From NCBI RefSeq assembly GCF_048773025.1, contig NC_133544.1, positions 74,933,001 to 74,997,000 of the forward strand: a stretch of 64,000 bases of DNA. Reading direction: 5' to 3'. A program made the translations under genes and the position numbers. This DNA is from Camelus bactrianus. Taxonomy: Eukaryota > Chordata > Mammalia > Artiodactyla > Camelidae. Each line of letters opens with the position of its first letter. Position 1 is the stretch's first letter. The notes under the pieces were generated by a model. That model saw nothing but the letters and a program-made list of their open reading frames with translations. It was not told the DNA's origin and made no database searches. Shown piece after piece: positions 34,031 to 45,114 of this stretch.

Positions 34031-34610
34031 AAAAAGAGAATGTTTAATAAGTGTTGCAAGAGCTTTTATTATTCCACAACTACTTCCTTATTTCTGTCCT
34101 CCCTTCTCTCTACCCGCTTAAGATCTGTCCTAGCTCTAGCCAACCTGCCTCACCTTTCCTCCTGGTTGTCTGACTCCAACCCCTGTCCCCTTTCCTGGTC
34201 CACTTCTAATTAGGCTTAGTTGACTCCTCCCTTATTTGCCTCAGCTAACTCCCTGGAGCCTGGCTGTCCCTCTGTAATTTGATAATCAGCCTCCTATAAT
34301 TCTAGTATGCTGCACGTGAAAATTCCCGCTTTTCCCTCTGCTTCCCCATACGGGTTATGGGGTCACGTTCCCCACAACATGACCAAACTCTAGCTGTCAT
34401 TTAATTGCTAATTTAAATTATTCATATACCATATAAAACTTATATCTCCTCCCTAAACTATATCCCTTTCCTACCTTCTTGGTCCCTCTAATGCTTGTGC
34501 AACTATTATTAAGACTGAGTTAGAAGTTTTGGTGTCATCTTTGATTCCTTCAGCATCTCATATTCACTGATTCAACACGCAGAGGAGCTACTTGATCAAA
34601 TCGAGTTAAA
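34031..34610. other. Intronic pyrimidine-rich stretch, perhaps L2-derived
   Basis: 'CTAGCTCTAGCCAACCTGCC' and 'TTGGTGTCATCTTTGATTCC' resemble L2 ORF2-derived text. Too diverged for a firm call. Confidence 0.35.
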
Positions 34611-34614
34611 AATT

Positions 34615-35545
34615 GGTTATGACATACGAATGACCAATAGGCACATGAAAAATGCTCACTATCACTAATTATCAGAGAAATGCAAATCAAAACTGCAATG
34701 AGGTATCACCTCACACTAGTCAGAATAGCCATCATTCAAAAATCCTTAGATGAAAAATGCTGGAGAGGGTGGGGAGAAAAGGGAACCCTCTTGCACTGTT
34801 GGTGGGAATGCAGTTTGGTGCAGCCATTGTGGAGAACAATATGGAGACTCCTCAAAAGACTAGGAATAGACATACCATATGACCTAGCAATCCCCCACCT
34901 GGGCATATATCCAGAAGGAACCCTAATTCAAAAAGACACCTGTACCCTATTGTTCATAGGAGCACTATTTACAATAGCCAAGACATGGAAACAACCTAAA
35001 TGTCCATCGACAGGTGACTGAATAAAGAAGATGTGGTATATTTATAGAATGGAATACTATTCAGCCATAAAAATGACAACATAATGCCATTTTCAGGAAC
35101 ATGGATGTCCCTGGAGAATATCATTCTAAGTAAAGTAAGACAGAAAGAGAAAGAAAAAATATCATGATATCACTCATATGTGGAATCTAAAAAATAAAAA
35201 AAGAAAAGAAAAAAGAAGAGGACAAATGAGTTTAATATGAAACAGCAACAGACTCACAGACGTAGAATACAAACTTGTGGTTGCCAGCGGGGAGGTGGGT
35301 GGGAAGGGACAGTGTGGGAGTTCGAGATTGGTAGATACTGACCGGTACATATAGAATAGATAAACAAGTTTATGCTGTATAGCATAGGGAAATATATATA
35401 AGATCTTGTGGTAGCTCACAGCGAAAAAAAATGTGACAATGAATATATGTATATTCATGTATGACTGAAAATTTGTGCTGTATGCCAGAAATTGACACAG
35501 TATTGTAAACTGATTATAAGTCAATAATAATTTAAAAAAAAAAAC
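34615..35545 (+). mobile_element. 5'-truncated LINE-1, ORF2 end plus 3' UTR
   Basis: The frame 34,680-35,021 encodes the L1 ORF2 C-terminal blocks ('[18 protein letters not shown]', '[17 protein letters not shown]'). The artiodactyl-type 3' UTR follows ('GTTTATGCTGTATAGCATAG', 'GACACAGTATTGTAAACTGA') with an A-run at about 35,535. Reading frame decayed; not a host gene. Confidence 0.92.
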
Positions 35546-35559
35546 CAAAAAAACTGGCT

Positions 35560-36130
35560 GCAGTATAGAGAATTGATTGGAAAGGAAGCAGGAGCTTTCT
35601 CACTAGTCTCCTTACCAGGACTCTATTTCTCTCAGTTAGTTCTCCCCCTTAAGCAAACCTGATCTTCCTCAAACCTTACTTTCAGAGTAGTTCTATCACT
35701 CAATGTGTCCAATCAGAATTCTGCTGCCTGATCTTTAGAATCTTCCATGGAGTGGCTCCAACTACTTTGTCTCAAACTATCTCCTGACCCAAACTGTGTT
35801 CCTGCCTTTCTGGGTCGTGTTAATTCCTGTTTCTGAACCTTTGTTTCTGTTATTTGACCCTCAGCCTCTTGCCTCTTTTCTGTTTCTCTGTTACACCAGT
35901 CTTTTGGTCTGTCTACCATGAAGCCCTCTGGGACTTCTGACTTGACGCATGCTTTTTCTTCTTTGTACACAATTAACATTTATTGTTTGAGTAACACTAA
36001 TTTATTTGGTTTTTCATTTTTCACTAATAGCTTCTTACTAACTTTGTTAATGCTTGTTAACTTTGTCTTATCAACAAAATTTTAAGTTCCTTGAGGAAGG
36101 ACTGCATTTTAAAAATTTTCCAATAAACTC
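35560..36130 (+). repeat. L2 LINE fragment(s)
   Basis: 'TCTTCCATGGAGTGGCTCCA' and 'ACTACTTTGTCTCAAACTAT' then the L2 terminal 'TTAAGTTCCTTGAGGAAGGA'. The middle (35,820-36,050) is poorly matched. Confidence 0.5.
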
Positions 36131-36149
36131 TTGATAGTCCTTAGTGCTG

Positions 36150-36500
36150 ATACAAAGTGCTGCGGGTTACTGGATTAGGGTGGACCTAATTTTTTTGTGT
36201 CCTTATAAGAAGAGGAAATTTGGATACACAGAGACACAGGGAAGAAAGCCATGTGGAGATGGAGGCCTTGACTAGAGTGATGCACTTATAAGCCAAGAAA
36301 TGCCAAGATTGTCAGCAACCACTAGAAGCTAAGAAGCAAGGAAAGATCCTTCTCTCAGGCCTTCAAATAGAAAGTATGGCCCTACAGACAATCTAATTTT
36401 GGACTTTTGGCCCCCAGAATTGTAAGAGGATAAAGTTTGGTTGTTTTAGTCACTGAGTTTGTGGTACTTTGTTATAACAGGTCTAGGAAACTAAATATAA
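36150..36500 (+). mobile_element. MLT1-type LTR fragment (ERVL-MaLR), fossil
   Basis: 'TCCTTATAAGAAGAGGAAAT', 'AGCCATGTGGAGATGGAGGC', 'TGTGGTACTTTGTTATAACA'. The LTR's 5' part is missing; about 350 bp remain. Ancient, broken, no internal region. Confidence 0.83.
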
Positions 36501-36554
36501 GAGTCAATAAAAACTCCAGCAGAGTTTTGTTTTGGTTTTTTTTTTGGTGGAAAC

Positions 36555-37170
36555 TTACAAGCTGATTCTAAAATGTATGTGAAAATGCAAATAACCTAGA
36601 ATAGCCGGAACAATTTTACAAAAGAACAAAGTTGGAGAACTTACACTCCCTGATTTCTATATTTATTGTAAAGATACAGTAATCAAGACAGCGTGGAATT
36701 ATTTTAAAAAATAGGCATATAAATCACTGGAACCAAATAGAGTGCAGAAATAGACCCACAGATATATGGTCAACTAATTTTGGCAGAAATGCCAAGGCAA
36801 TTTAATGGGGAAAGGAAAGTCTTTTCAACAAAAGAGGTTAAAGTGACTAGATATCTTTACAGCAGCGTGGTGGGTAGTCGTGTTTTATATGTTGTGCTGC
36901 CTCACAACATATATAAAATTAACTTGAAATGAATCATGGATCTAAATGTAAAAGGTGAAACTATAAATCTTCTAGAAGACAGCACAGGAGAAAATATTTG
37001 TGACTTTGGATAGGCATGGATTTTTGAGGGCATGAAAAGCGTGAACCATAAAGAAAAAGACTGATTAATTGGATTATAAAATTAAAACCTTTGCTCCTCA
37101 AAAGGCACTATTTTAAAAAAGAAAGAAAAAGCAAGGCATGGATACATTTATCTGACAGAAGAACTATATC
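36555..37170 (+). mobile_element. Old LINE-1 ORF2, left part (split by HAL1)
   Basis: 'CAAGCTGATTCTAAAATGTA', 'TGTAAAGATACAGTAATCAA', 'AATAGACCCACAGATATATG', 'TTTATCTGACAGAAGAACTA'. The matching continuation starts at 39,722. Confidence 0.88.
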
Positions 37171-37179
37171 AGGACCCAG

Positions 37180-37560
37180 CCCACCAACCAGCAAGCCAAC
37201 ACCAGCCCCCAAACACCCATAGCCCCAGCCCTGCCTACCAGCAGGCCAGCACCAGCTCCAAGACCCCCAGAATCATAACCTGAGAGCCCTGCACTGCCCA
37301 CCAGTGAGCTGGCACTAGCCCCAGGACCCCTTGGGCCCCAAATCCACCCACCAGCAGGCTGATACCAGCTCCAAGACACCTTGGACCCCTCAGCCAGCTG
37401 CCCCAAGATACAGCCCCACTCACGAGTGAGCCAGCACCAGCTTTGGGACACCGAGATCCTGCAGTGAGCCACGTTGGGAACTGACCTCACCCATCAGTGT
37501 GCTAACACTAGCCCCAGGACCTCAGGAACCTCAGCCAGTAGTCTTGCAACCCAGCCTTAC
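37180..37560 (+). repeat. Degenerate 50-70-bp tandem units, HAL1/L1 5' region
   Basis: Six units keyed by '(C)AGC(A/G)AGCC..CACCAGC' occur near 37,191, 37,241, 37,304, 37,354, 37,424 and 37,494, each followed by 'CCAGGACCCC'-like text. They are the GC-rich 5' repeats of the element, not host coding sequence. Confidence 0.75.
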
Positions 37561-38031
37561 CAACCAGTGGCCAGCAGCCTCTGTACAAGGCAAGGGCTGG
37601 TAAGCAACAGGACTAGGGGCCAGCCACACCTACCATACTGCCCACAGTAGTCTGACCACCACAGCAATAGGACCCACATAAAGCACATAGGGGCACCTTT
37701 CAAGCATATAGCTCTAGTGACCAGAGTGGACTGTGCTGCTGGGGTGCATAGGATGTCTTCAAAAGACCACTTTTCCAAGGTTGGGAAAGAAAACCAACCT
37801 ACCAGACACTTAGAAATAAAAATAGCAAATTAGGCAAAATGAGGCAACAGGGATATCTTCCAAATGAAGGAACAAGATAATATCCCAGAAGAGCTAAGTG
37901 AAGTGGAGATAGGCAATCTACCCAATAGAGAGTTTAAGGTAATGATAGTAAAGAGGTTCAAAGAACTCACTAGAAGATTGGATAAGCCAAGTGAGAAGTT
38001 AGAAATTTTTAACAAAGAATTAGAAAATATA

Positions 38032-38193
38032 GGGGGGAGGGTATAGCTCAAGTGGTAGAGCACATACTTAGCATGCAGGAGGTCCTGGGTTCAATCCTCA
38101 GTACATCCTCCAAAAAAGATAAATAAACCTAGTTACCTCCCCCTACCAAAATAAAATAATTAAATAATACAGTGATAAATAGAACATAAAGCT
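38032..38193 (+). mobile_element. Camelid tRNA-Ala-derived SINE inside HAL1
   Basis: A well-kept head ('TATAGCTCAAGTGGTAGAGC', 'TAGCATGCAGGAGG', 'GGTTCAATCCTCAG') and the 'CCTAGTTACCTCCCC' tail. Perfect 13-bp duplication ATTAGAAAATATA at 38,019-38,031 and 38,194-38,206. Confidence 0.97.
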
Positions 38194-39721
38194 ATTAGAA
38201 AATATAAAGAACCAAACAGAGATGAAGAATACAATAACTTAAATGAAAAGTACACTAGAAGGAATCAGCAGTAGATTAGATGATACAGAGGACTGGATCA
38301 GTGAAGTGGAATACAGAGAAGTGGAAATCACTGAAGCTAAGAGAAAAAAGAAAAAGAGTAAGAACAGTTTAAGAGACCTCTGAGACAACATCAAGCATAC
38401 AGTGGGTACCAGAGAGAGAGAAAGGGGCAGAGAATGTAATTGAAGACATAGCTGAAAAACTTCCCTAATCTGGGAAAAGAAACAGACATCCAGGTCCAGG
38501 AAGCACAGAGAGTCCCAAAGAGGACCACACCAAGACACATAATTAAAATGGCAAAAATTAAAGATAAAGTATATTAAAAGCAGCAAGGGAAAAGCAACAA
38601 GTTATGCACAAGGGAACTCCCATAAGGCTATTAGCTGACTTTTCAGCAGAAACTCTGCAGACCAGAAGGGAGTGGTATATTTAAAGTAATAAAATGGAAA
38701 AACCTAAAGCCAAGAATACTCTACCCGGCAAGGCAGATTTGATTCAGATTTGATGAAGAGATCAAAAGCTTTACAGCTAAGCAGAAGCTTTAAAGAGTTC
38801 AGCACTACCTAACTAGCTTTACAAAAAATGTTAAAGGGATTTCTCTAAGTGAAAAAGAAAAGGCCACAACTAGAAACATGAAAATTAGAAAAGGAAAAAA
38901 ATCTCATTACAAAGGCAAATATACTACAAAGGTAGTAAATCAGCCACGTATAAAGCTAGTAGAAAGGTTAAAAGATAAAAGTTGTAAAATAGTATATATC
39001 TATAATAAGTAGGTAAGGGATACGCAAAACAAAAATATGTAAAATATATCAGAAACAGTAAATGTTGGGGGTGGGGAGTAAAAATGCAGGATTGTTAAAA
39101 TATGTTTGAACTTACGAGATCAGCAACTTAAAATAATGTCTATGTTGATATAGATTGCTATGTACAGTGTGGAGAATATAGTAACTAAATATGTATTATC
39201 TTTGTATGATGACGTATCATAACTAGACTTTTTGTGGTGATCATTTTGAAATGCATAGAAATGCCAAGTCACTATGTTGTGTAACAGGAACTAATATATT
39301 GTTGTAGGTCAGTTATACTTCAAAAACAAGCCAAAAAACTCATAGTAAAAGGGATCAGATTTGTGGTTACCAGAGGCAGGGGGAGAAGAAATTGAAATAA
39401 GGTGGTCAAAAGGTCAAAACAAATTTCTAGTTATAATATAAATAAGTACTAGGGATGTGATGTACAACATGATAAATATAATTAACACTGCTGTATGTTA
39501 TATATGAAAGTTATTAGGAGAGTGAATCCTAAGAATTCTCATCAGAGGAAGAAAAATTTTTTTCTACTTCTTTCATTTTGTATCTGTATGAAATGATGGA
39601 TGCTCACTAAACTTATTGTGATAATTATTTCATGATGTATGTAAGTCAAATCATGCTATACACCTTAAACTTATGCAGTATTGTATGTCAGTTGTATCTC
39701 AATAAAACTGGAAGAAAAATT

Positions 39722-40650
39722 AGAATATATAAAAACCCTTAAGACAACTCAATAAAGGACAACTCAGTTTTTGAAAATGAGGAAAAAATTTGAACAGACA
39801 TTTCATCAAAGATTTATGAATAGCAAATAAGCACGTGAAAAGATGCTCAATAAAATTAGTCATCAAGAAATGCAAATTAAAGCCACAGTGAGACACCATT
39901 ACACATCCATTAAAATGACTAATAGAAAAAGACTGACAACACCAAGTGTTAGTGTGGATGTAGATCAGCTACAACTGTCATACACTGCTGGTGGGAGTAT
40001 AAAATGGTGAATCCACTTTGGAAAACCGCTTAGCAACTCCTTATAAAGTTAAATATATCTTTAAAGTTAAATATTTATATTATAAATATGACCCAGCCAT
40101 TGCATTGCTAGATATTTGCCTAAGATAAATGAAAACATATGGCCACACAAAGACTTATACACAAATATCTGTAGTAGCTATATTCACAAAACCCCAAAAA
40201 TGGAAAAACCCAAATGTTCATCAGCAGGTGAATGGATATACAAAATGTGATAAATCCATGCAGCAGAATATTATTCAGCAATAAAAAGGAATGCGTTACT
40301 GATACACTCAACAGCATAGATGAATCTCAAAACCATTATTCTGAGTGAAAGAAGCCCAATATAAGAGTACATACTTATGATTCCACTTATATAGTTGTCT
40401 AGACAAAGCAAACTAATCCTTAATAATACAAAACAGAACAATTGTTGCTTGAGGCCAGAAGAGGAGGGAGGGAAGACAAAAGGACAAGAGGAAACTTTGA
40501 AGGAGTGGTAAAAATGTTATATCTGGATTGTCATGGTGATTACACAGATGTATAAAGTTATCAAAAGTCATCAAATTGCAAAGTTTAAATAGATGCAGTA
40601 TATTTTATGTAAATTATACAACTAGGTTGTTAAAAAGTAAAAATAAAACA
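39722..40650 (+). mobile_element. Old LINE-1 ORF2 and 3' end, right part (split by HAL1)
   Basis: Picks up at 'AGAATATATAAAAACCCTTA' exactly where the left part stops at 37,170, then 'TTTGAACAGACATTTCATCA', 'TACACTGCTGGTGGGAGTAT', 'CATCAGCAGGTGAATGGATA', 'TTCCACTTATATAGTTGTCT'. Ends near 40,650. Confidence 0.88.
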
Positions 40651-40669
40651 TGCAGTAGAAATGAGGGAA

Positions 40670-41165
40670 AGCCAATCAATGGCTTCCTATTGCCCTTAAC
40701 ATAGCTCGCAAATATTTTGGCAGTCTGACTTCAGCCTTGCAGTCCAGCATCAAATATTATCATTCTCCCTTTAGCTTCCTCTACTCCACATACTGAAATT
40801 TTAGATCCTCAAACTTTCCATGCTTTTCCCTATTCTGTGCTTTGAAACTACAGTGCTCTACATTCGGAACCCTCTTCTCATCTCTCCCAAGCTTCTTATT
40901 CCTACAAACCTCTCACTCATTCCTCACTTATTCCTTACCTCACTAGAACCTAATCTTTTTTAGGACTCAACTAATACTCTCTTTCTCAGAAATGTCTTCC
41001 CTAAGCCCTTAAATGAGGTTAAGACCTCCTCTAATATTCCCTGCTCAATTGTAAACCCTGTACATACACTGTATCTGTCTCTTGGTCACTGCTGTATCCA
41101 TATCATGTAGCATAGGCACTGACCCAAAATAGAAACTCAAAGATATCTGATGAATAAAGAAATGA
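40670..41165 (+). repeat. L2 LINE, 3' part
   Basis: 'CAATGGCTTCCTATTGCCCT', 'TCCATGCTTTTCCCTATTCT', 'TCAGAAATGTCTTCCCTAAG', 'CTGTATCTGTCTCTTGGTCA' and the end 'GAAACTCAAAGATATCTGAT' in L2 order. Confidence 0.82.
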
Positions 41166-41179
41166 AATTGAGGTTAAAA

Positions 41180-41345
41180 ATGGAAGCACGGGGTATATAA
41201 ACGTTGAGTGGGAGAGGGATCAGATGAGAGAAAATGGGTGTTACTGAAGCTAAGGGAGTTTTAAGGAGGGACAGGAGAGATCAACAGTACAAAGTGCTAA
41301 AGATAGTCAAATTTAAGAGTGAAAAATGTTAGTGGGTTAGGCCTT
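41180..41345 (-). repeat. L2 fragment, inverted
   Basis: 'GGAGGGACAGGAGAGATCAA' and 'GTGCTAAAGATAGTCAAATT' match the reverse complement of L2's 'AGCAGCATTTGACACAGTTG' region. Confidence 0.5.
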
Positions 41346-42264
41346 TGTTAATCATCAAATGAGAAAATGTTTCACCCCAAGTTGAATTTAAATTAGATGT
41401 GTAGGTTTGAAGTTGTAAAACAAAAGTAAATCATTTTATATTAAATAGAAAAGGCTTCCTGGAGATAAGTTTTGAAGTTGTCCTTAGGGGAAGTACATAA
41501 TTTGGCAGAGAAGGAGAATCTGACATAGAAGGCAACAAATCAAAAGCTCTGAGGCAACATTGTTCAAAAGGAGCTACTTGGCCAGGAGAAAAAAAAAAAA
41601 AAGGCAAGAAAGTTAGATAAAGTTAGTTAGGAATCAGAAAGAGAAACTTGAAGCACTGTGAGGAACTGAAATTCCTGCATGCCTCGCCTGTGTCTGGAGG
41701 GACACCTAGACTTTCAGTCAAAGGCAATGTTAATTCTCTTCCAAGGAAGAAACTGAAATACGGAAATAGGTCCTCATTCATAAAAAATAGTTCTTGATTA
41801 ATGAAACCACAGTTCAACAAGTACTCCCTATTGCTTCAGAGGACATATACCACTTTGCCACATTACAAGAATTGTTTCTTTTCCTCTATGGAGTTGGGTG
41901 GAAGGAAGTTCCTTGAATGTTCTTTTGGCTTTTCTCTGCATAACTAAATCCTAACAAATATTTTTCAAGAATCAATTAGTTTTATAAGTTCCATGAAACC
42001 TCCTGAGATTCTCTGACCCTTATCCTTATCATGGGAGCAGGAAAAAGTGGAGAAATAGGAAAATAAGAAAGGAAGACCAAAAAAAAAAAAAGTAGGGACA
42101 TGTTTCTGATATCTTTTTAGTACAGAGTATATAATGTGATCAATATATTTTTGTCAATTTAATTAATATGTTAGAGTTTTTAATACAAGACCAAATTTCT
42201 TTGAGATTAGCTATGCCAATGTACCCAGGAAAGAAAAGAACTATTAAATATCAAACTCCGTACT

Positions 42265-42400
42265 GGACAGGATTTTATATATTTTCATTAATCCTCATTT
42301 TATGGTTGAAGAAACAGGGTTACGTGAGAGAATGGCAAAATTCTAAACTCAGGTCTGTTTGATTCCAGAAGCCCTTGCTTTTTCCAGTAAACTATATTAC
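42265..42400 (-). repeat. MIR SINE fragment
   Basis: 'ATTAATCCTCATTTTATGGT' 'TGAAGAAACAGGGTTACG' and 'AACTCAGGTCTGTTTGATTC' are the inverted MIR order. Confidence 0.65.
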
Positions 42401-42532
42401 CTCACAGTATGTATCTATATCTATATCTGTACAGCTTTAAAATATTAAAAAAATAAAATAAAATTATATATTATTATATAAGAGCAGTTATCTTACCAAC
42501 AAATCAAATAAATTTTGAGTATTCACTATGTG

Positions 42533-42990
42533 TGTTAGTTTCCTGGGTCTGCTGTAACAAAGCACTATAAACTGGATAGCTTAAAACAAGAGAAATTTAT
42601 TATCTCACAGTTTTGGAGAGTAGAAGTCAACAATTAAGGTGTTGGCAGGACTGTGCTCCTACTGGACCCTCTAGGGGAAGATTCATATAGCTTCTAATAA
42701 CCTGAAGAATCCTTACCTTATGGCAGCATAAATTCAGTCTCTGTCTCCATCTTCCATGGTTGTCTTCCCAATATGTCTGTGTGTTTTTGTCTCTATGCAT
42801 GGCATTCTCCTCCCTAATTTTGTTTTCTCTTATAAGGATACCAGTCATATTGGACTAAGGTCTAGACTAATCCAGTATGACTTCATTTTAATTTGATTAT
42901 ATCTGCAGTGACACTATTTTCCAAATAAGGTCACATTCACAGTAATACTAGAGGGTTAAAACTTAAAACATATCTTTCAGGAGATACCCA
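42533..42990 (-). mobile_element. MLT1-type solo LTR (ERVL-MaLR), fossil
   Basis: 'TGTTAGTTTCCTGGGTCTGC', 'TCTCACAGTTTTGGAGAGTA', 'TCTTATAAGGATACCAGTCA', 'TATTTTCCAAATAAGGTCAC'. About 460 bp, roughly a whole LTR with no internal part. Ancient and inactive. Confidence 0.82.
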
Positions 42991-43024
42991 TAATAAGTCT
43001 ATAAATCAATTTGGAGTGAACAGA

Positions 43025-43555
43025 ATCTTAACAATAAATTGAATATTCCAATTCATGAACATGGTGTATATATTTTTTAGGTCTTCTTTAAATTCTTGCA
43101 GCAACATTTTATTATTTTCAGTGTTCAAGACTCACACATATTTTATTACACTTATCCCCAAGTATTTTCATGTATTTGATGCTATCAAAAATGGAATCAT
43201 ATATTTTATTCCATTTTCCGCTTGTTCTTTGCAGGTGTATAGAAATGCTATTAATTTTTATATATTGATCATTTTCCTGCCCTAGAACTTATTATTTCTA
43301 GCACTAATGGAATCTAAGGAATTTTAAGGAATCTACAAAAAAGCCATTAGAGCTCATTAGTAGTAGCTTTTTTTGTAGATTCTTTAAAATTACTTCTGGA
43401 CAAGATCACGTCATCTGCAAATAAAGGCAGTTTTTCCCCCTTTCCAATTGGATGCTTTTATTTTATTTTTCCTTGCCTTATTGCACTGGCTAGGAACTCC
43501 AGTACAATGTTAATTAGAAGTGGTGAGATTGGATATCCTTGCAGAGAGAATATTT
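43025..43555 (-). mobile_element. LINE-1 ORF2 (reverse transcriptase region), inverted
   Basis: Inverted L1: 'TTCATGAACATGGTGTATAT', 'CAGCAACATTTTATTATTTT', 'ATCACGTCATCTGCAAATAA', 'GAAGTGGTGAGATTGGATAT'. It contains a foldback at 43,321-43,390. At about 43,560 the L1 text flips to the + strand. Confidence 0.85.
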
Positions 43556-43559
43556 AATA

Positions 43560-43695
43560 AAACTTGACACCCATTCATGATAAAAACTCTCAGCAAAATA
43601 ATAATAGAAGGAAACTTCGTATTCAAAGATATCTCTCAAAACTCCACAACTAACATTTCATTTAATGGCAGAAGAGGAAATGCTTTCTCCTAAGA
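43560..43695 (+). mobile_element. LINE-1 ORF2 piece in opposite orientation
   Basis: 'GACACCCATTCATGATAAAA' 'ACTCTCAGCAAAATAATAAT' is sense L1 ORF2, adjacent to the inverted piece at 43,025-43,555. The arrangement suggests a 5'-inverted insertion or a later local inversion. Confidence 0.75.
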
Positions 43696-43699
43696 TCAG

Positions 43700-43779
43700 C
43701 AACATTAAAGGGTTTTAAGTAGAGGAGTCGCTTATCAAGTTGAGCTTAAAACACTGCTGTGGCTACAGAATAGAGAATT
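43700..43779 (-). repeat. L2 fragment, inverted (left of L1 insertion)
   Basis: 'AAGTAGAGGAGTCGCTTATC' and 'AACACTGCTGTGGCTACAGA' are inverted L2; the text resumes at 44,659. Confidence 0.5.
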
Positions 43780-44658
43780 TTTTTTTTAGAATAGACTTTA
43801 TTTTTTTAGAGCAGTTTCAGGTTTACAGCAGAATTGAACAGAAAATACAGAATTCCCACATAACCCTCCCCACTCACACAAGTATACTCCCCTACCCTTA
43901 ACATCTCTCATCAGTGTGGCATATTTGGTACAATCAACGAACCAACATGGACACATTATTATTAACCAAATTCTATAGTTTACATTAGGGTTCACTCTTA
44001 ATGTTGTACATTATATGGGCTTTGGCAAATGCATAATGACATGTAGCCCCCACTATAGTATCATACAGAATAATTTCATTGCTCTAAAAATCCCTTGTGT
44101 TCCATGTGTTCATCCCTCCCTCCCTCCCTCTCCCCAAACCCCTGGAAACCATGATCTTTTTATTGTTTCTAAAGCTGTGCCTTTTCCAGAATGTCATTTG
44201 GTTGGAATCGTATAGTTTGTAGCCTTTTCAGACTGGCTTCTTTAATTTAGTAGTATGTCTTGTAAGTTTCTTTCATGTCTTTCATGGCTCATTTTTTTTT
44301 TTTACTGTGCACATATTTTTAAATTTACATATATGTACTGTTCATTGTTTCTAAGAATGTTTACAGTGTTAGCTTTTTAAACTTACATAGTTATCAAAAG
44401 AATAATGCCAACCACAAAATAAAAATTAATTCAAAAAGATACATACACCTTGCTATTAACAGCAACATTATTTATAATTGCCAAGATATGGAAGCATCCT
44501 AAGTGTGCATCAACAGTTGAGCAGGTAATGAAGAAGCAGCATACATATATGTAATGGAATACAACTCACTGATAAAAAAGAATACTTTATCATTTGCAGC
44601 CCTTCATTCACTTTTTTTTTTTTCACTTCAAAAACCAGAATTTTATAACTGGCAGAGA
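43780..44658 (-). mobile_element. LINE-1, inverted, with internal 5' inversion; 17-bp TSD
   Basis: Poly(T) at 43,780-43,788 marks the 3' end. The inverted 3' region (43,795-44,290) has 'GTTTCAGGTTTACAGCAGAA' and 'AACATGGACACATTATTATT'. A sense ORF2-end piece follows (about 44,385-44,610: 'AATTGCCAAGATATGGAAGC', 'TGTAATGGAATACAACTCAC'). A perfect 17-bp duplication, CTACAGAATAGAGAATT, flanks everything at 43,763-43,779 and 44,659-44,675. Confidence 0.85.
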
Positions 44659-44804
44659 CTACAGAATAGAGAATTGATTGGAGGAGAGAAAAAGTAGTTG
44701 TAGGGAAGATGATTAAAAGGTTTTTATTTAAAAATACCTTTTAGTAGTACAGGTGAGAGATAATGGAGTCTTCAACTAAGCACCGTATAATTCTTAACCT
44801 AGGC

Positions 44805-44970
44805 AATACCAGCCTCAGGAGACGCTTTTGTTAGTCCTGATGACTGGGGAGTGTTAATGCATAGAGCCAGGAATGCTAGATGTTCTGTATTGCAGAAGAG
44901 GGTCCCAACAATGAAGAACTGTCCTGCTTCAAATGCCAGTTGCACCTTAATGGAGAAACACTGGGTCATT
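44805..44970 (+). repeat. hAT-Charlie (MER20-related) fragment
   Basis: 'GTCCTGATGACTGGGGAGTG', 'CAATGAAGAACTGTCCTGCT', 'CTTAATGGAGAAACACTGGG' resemble the right half of a MER20-type element. Confidence 0.5.
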
Positions 44971-45114
44971 AAGTCACAGAAATGGAAAGAAATAGAATTA
45001 TCAGGATTTTGTGATACATTTAATGTGAGATGGGGAGGCAAAGCTGAATCCCTTGATACTGGTTTGTGTAACCCAGTTGATAGTGGTGCTAGAAGTTAGT
45101 GTGAGAATAGTGCA

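Larger units (their letters stand above)
37171..39721 (+). mobile_element. HAL1 (half-L1), nearly full length
   Basis: About 2.4 kb without the SINE, close to the usual HAL1 length. Order: a proline-codon-like GC-rich tandem region (37,180-37,560), an ORF1-like stretch (37,864-38,600, landmarks 'GAACAAGATAATATCCCAGA', 'AGGTCCAGGAAGCACAGAGA', 'AAGGGAGTGGTATATTTAAA', 'GAATACTCTACCCGGCAAGG') and a 3' UTR ending 'GTATCTCAATAAAACTGGAA'. There is no ORF2, which is the mark of HAL1. It depends on L1 enzymes for movement. Around 39,310-39,340 lies a second L1-type 3'-end motif, so the last 380 bp could be a separate L1 tail. Confidence 0.75.

Noticed and set aside
37164-37490. 108-codon antisense frame rich in Gly/Trp/Ala
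   Set aside because: It is the complement of the degenerate GC-rich tandem units of the HAL1 5' region; the repetition explains the open frame.
37864-38046. Small Glu/Lys-rich coding gene
   Set aside because: It matches the ORF1 region of HAL1/L1 and is interrupted by the SINE.
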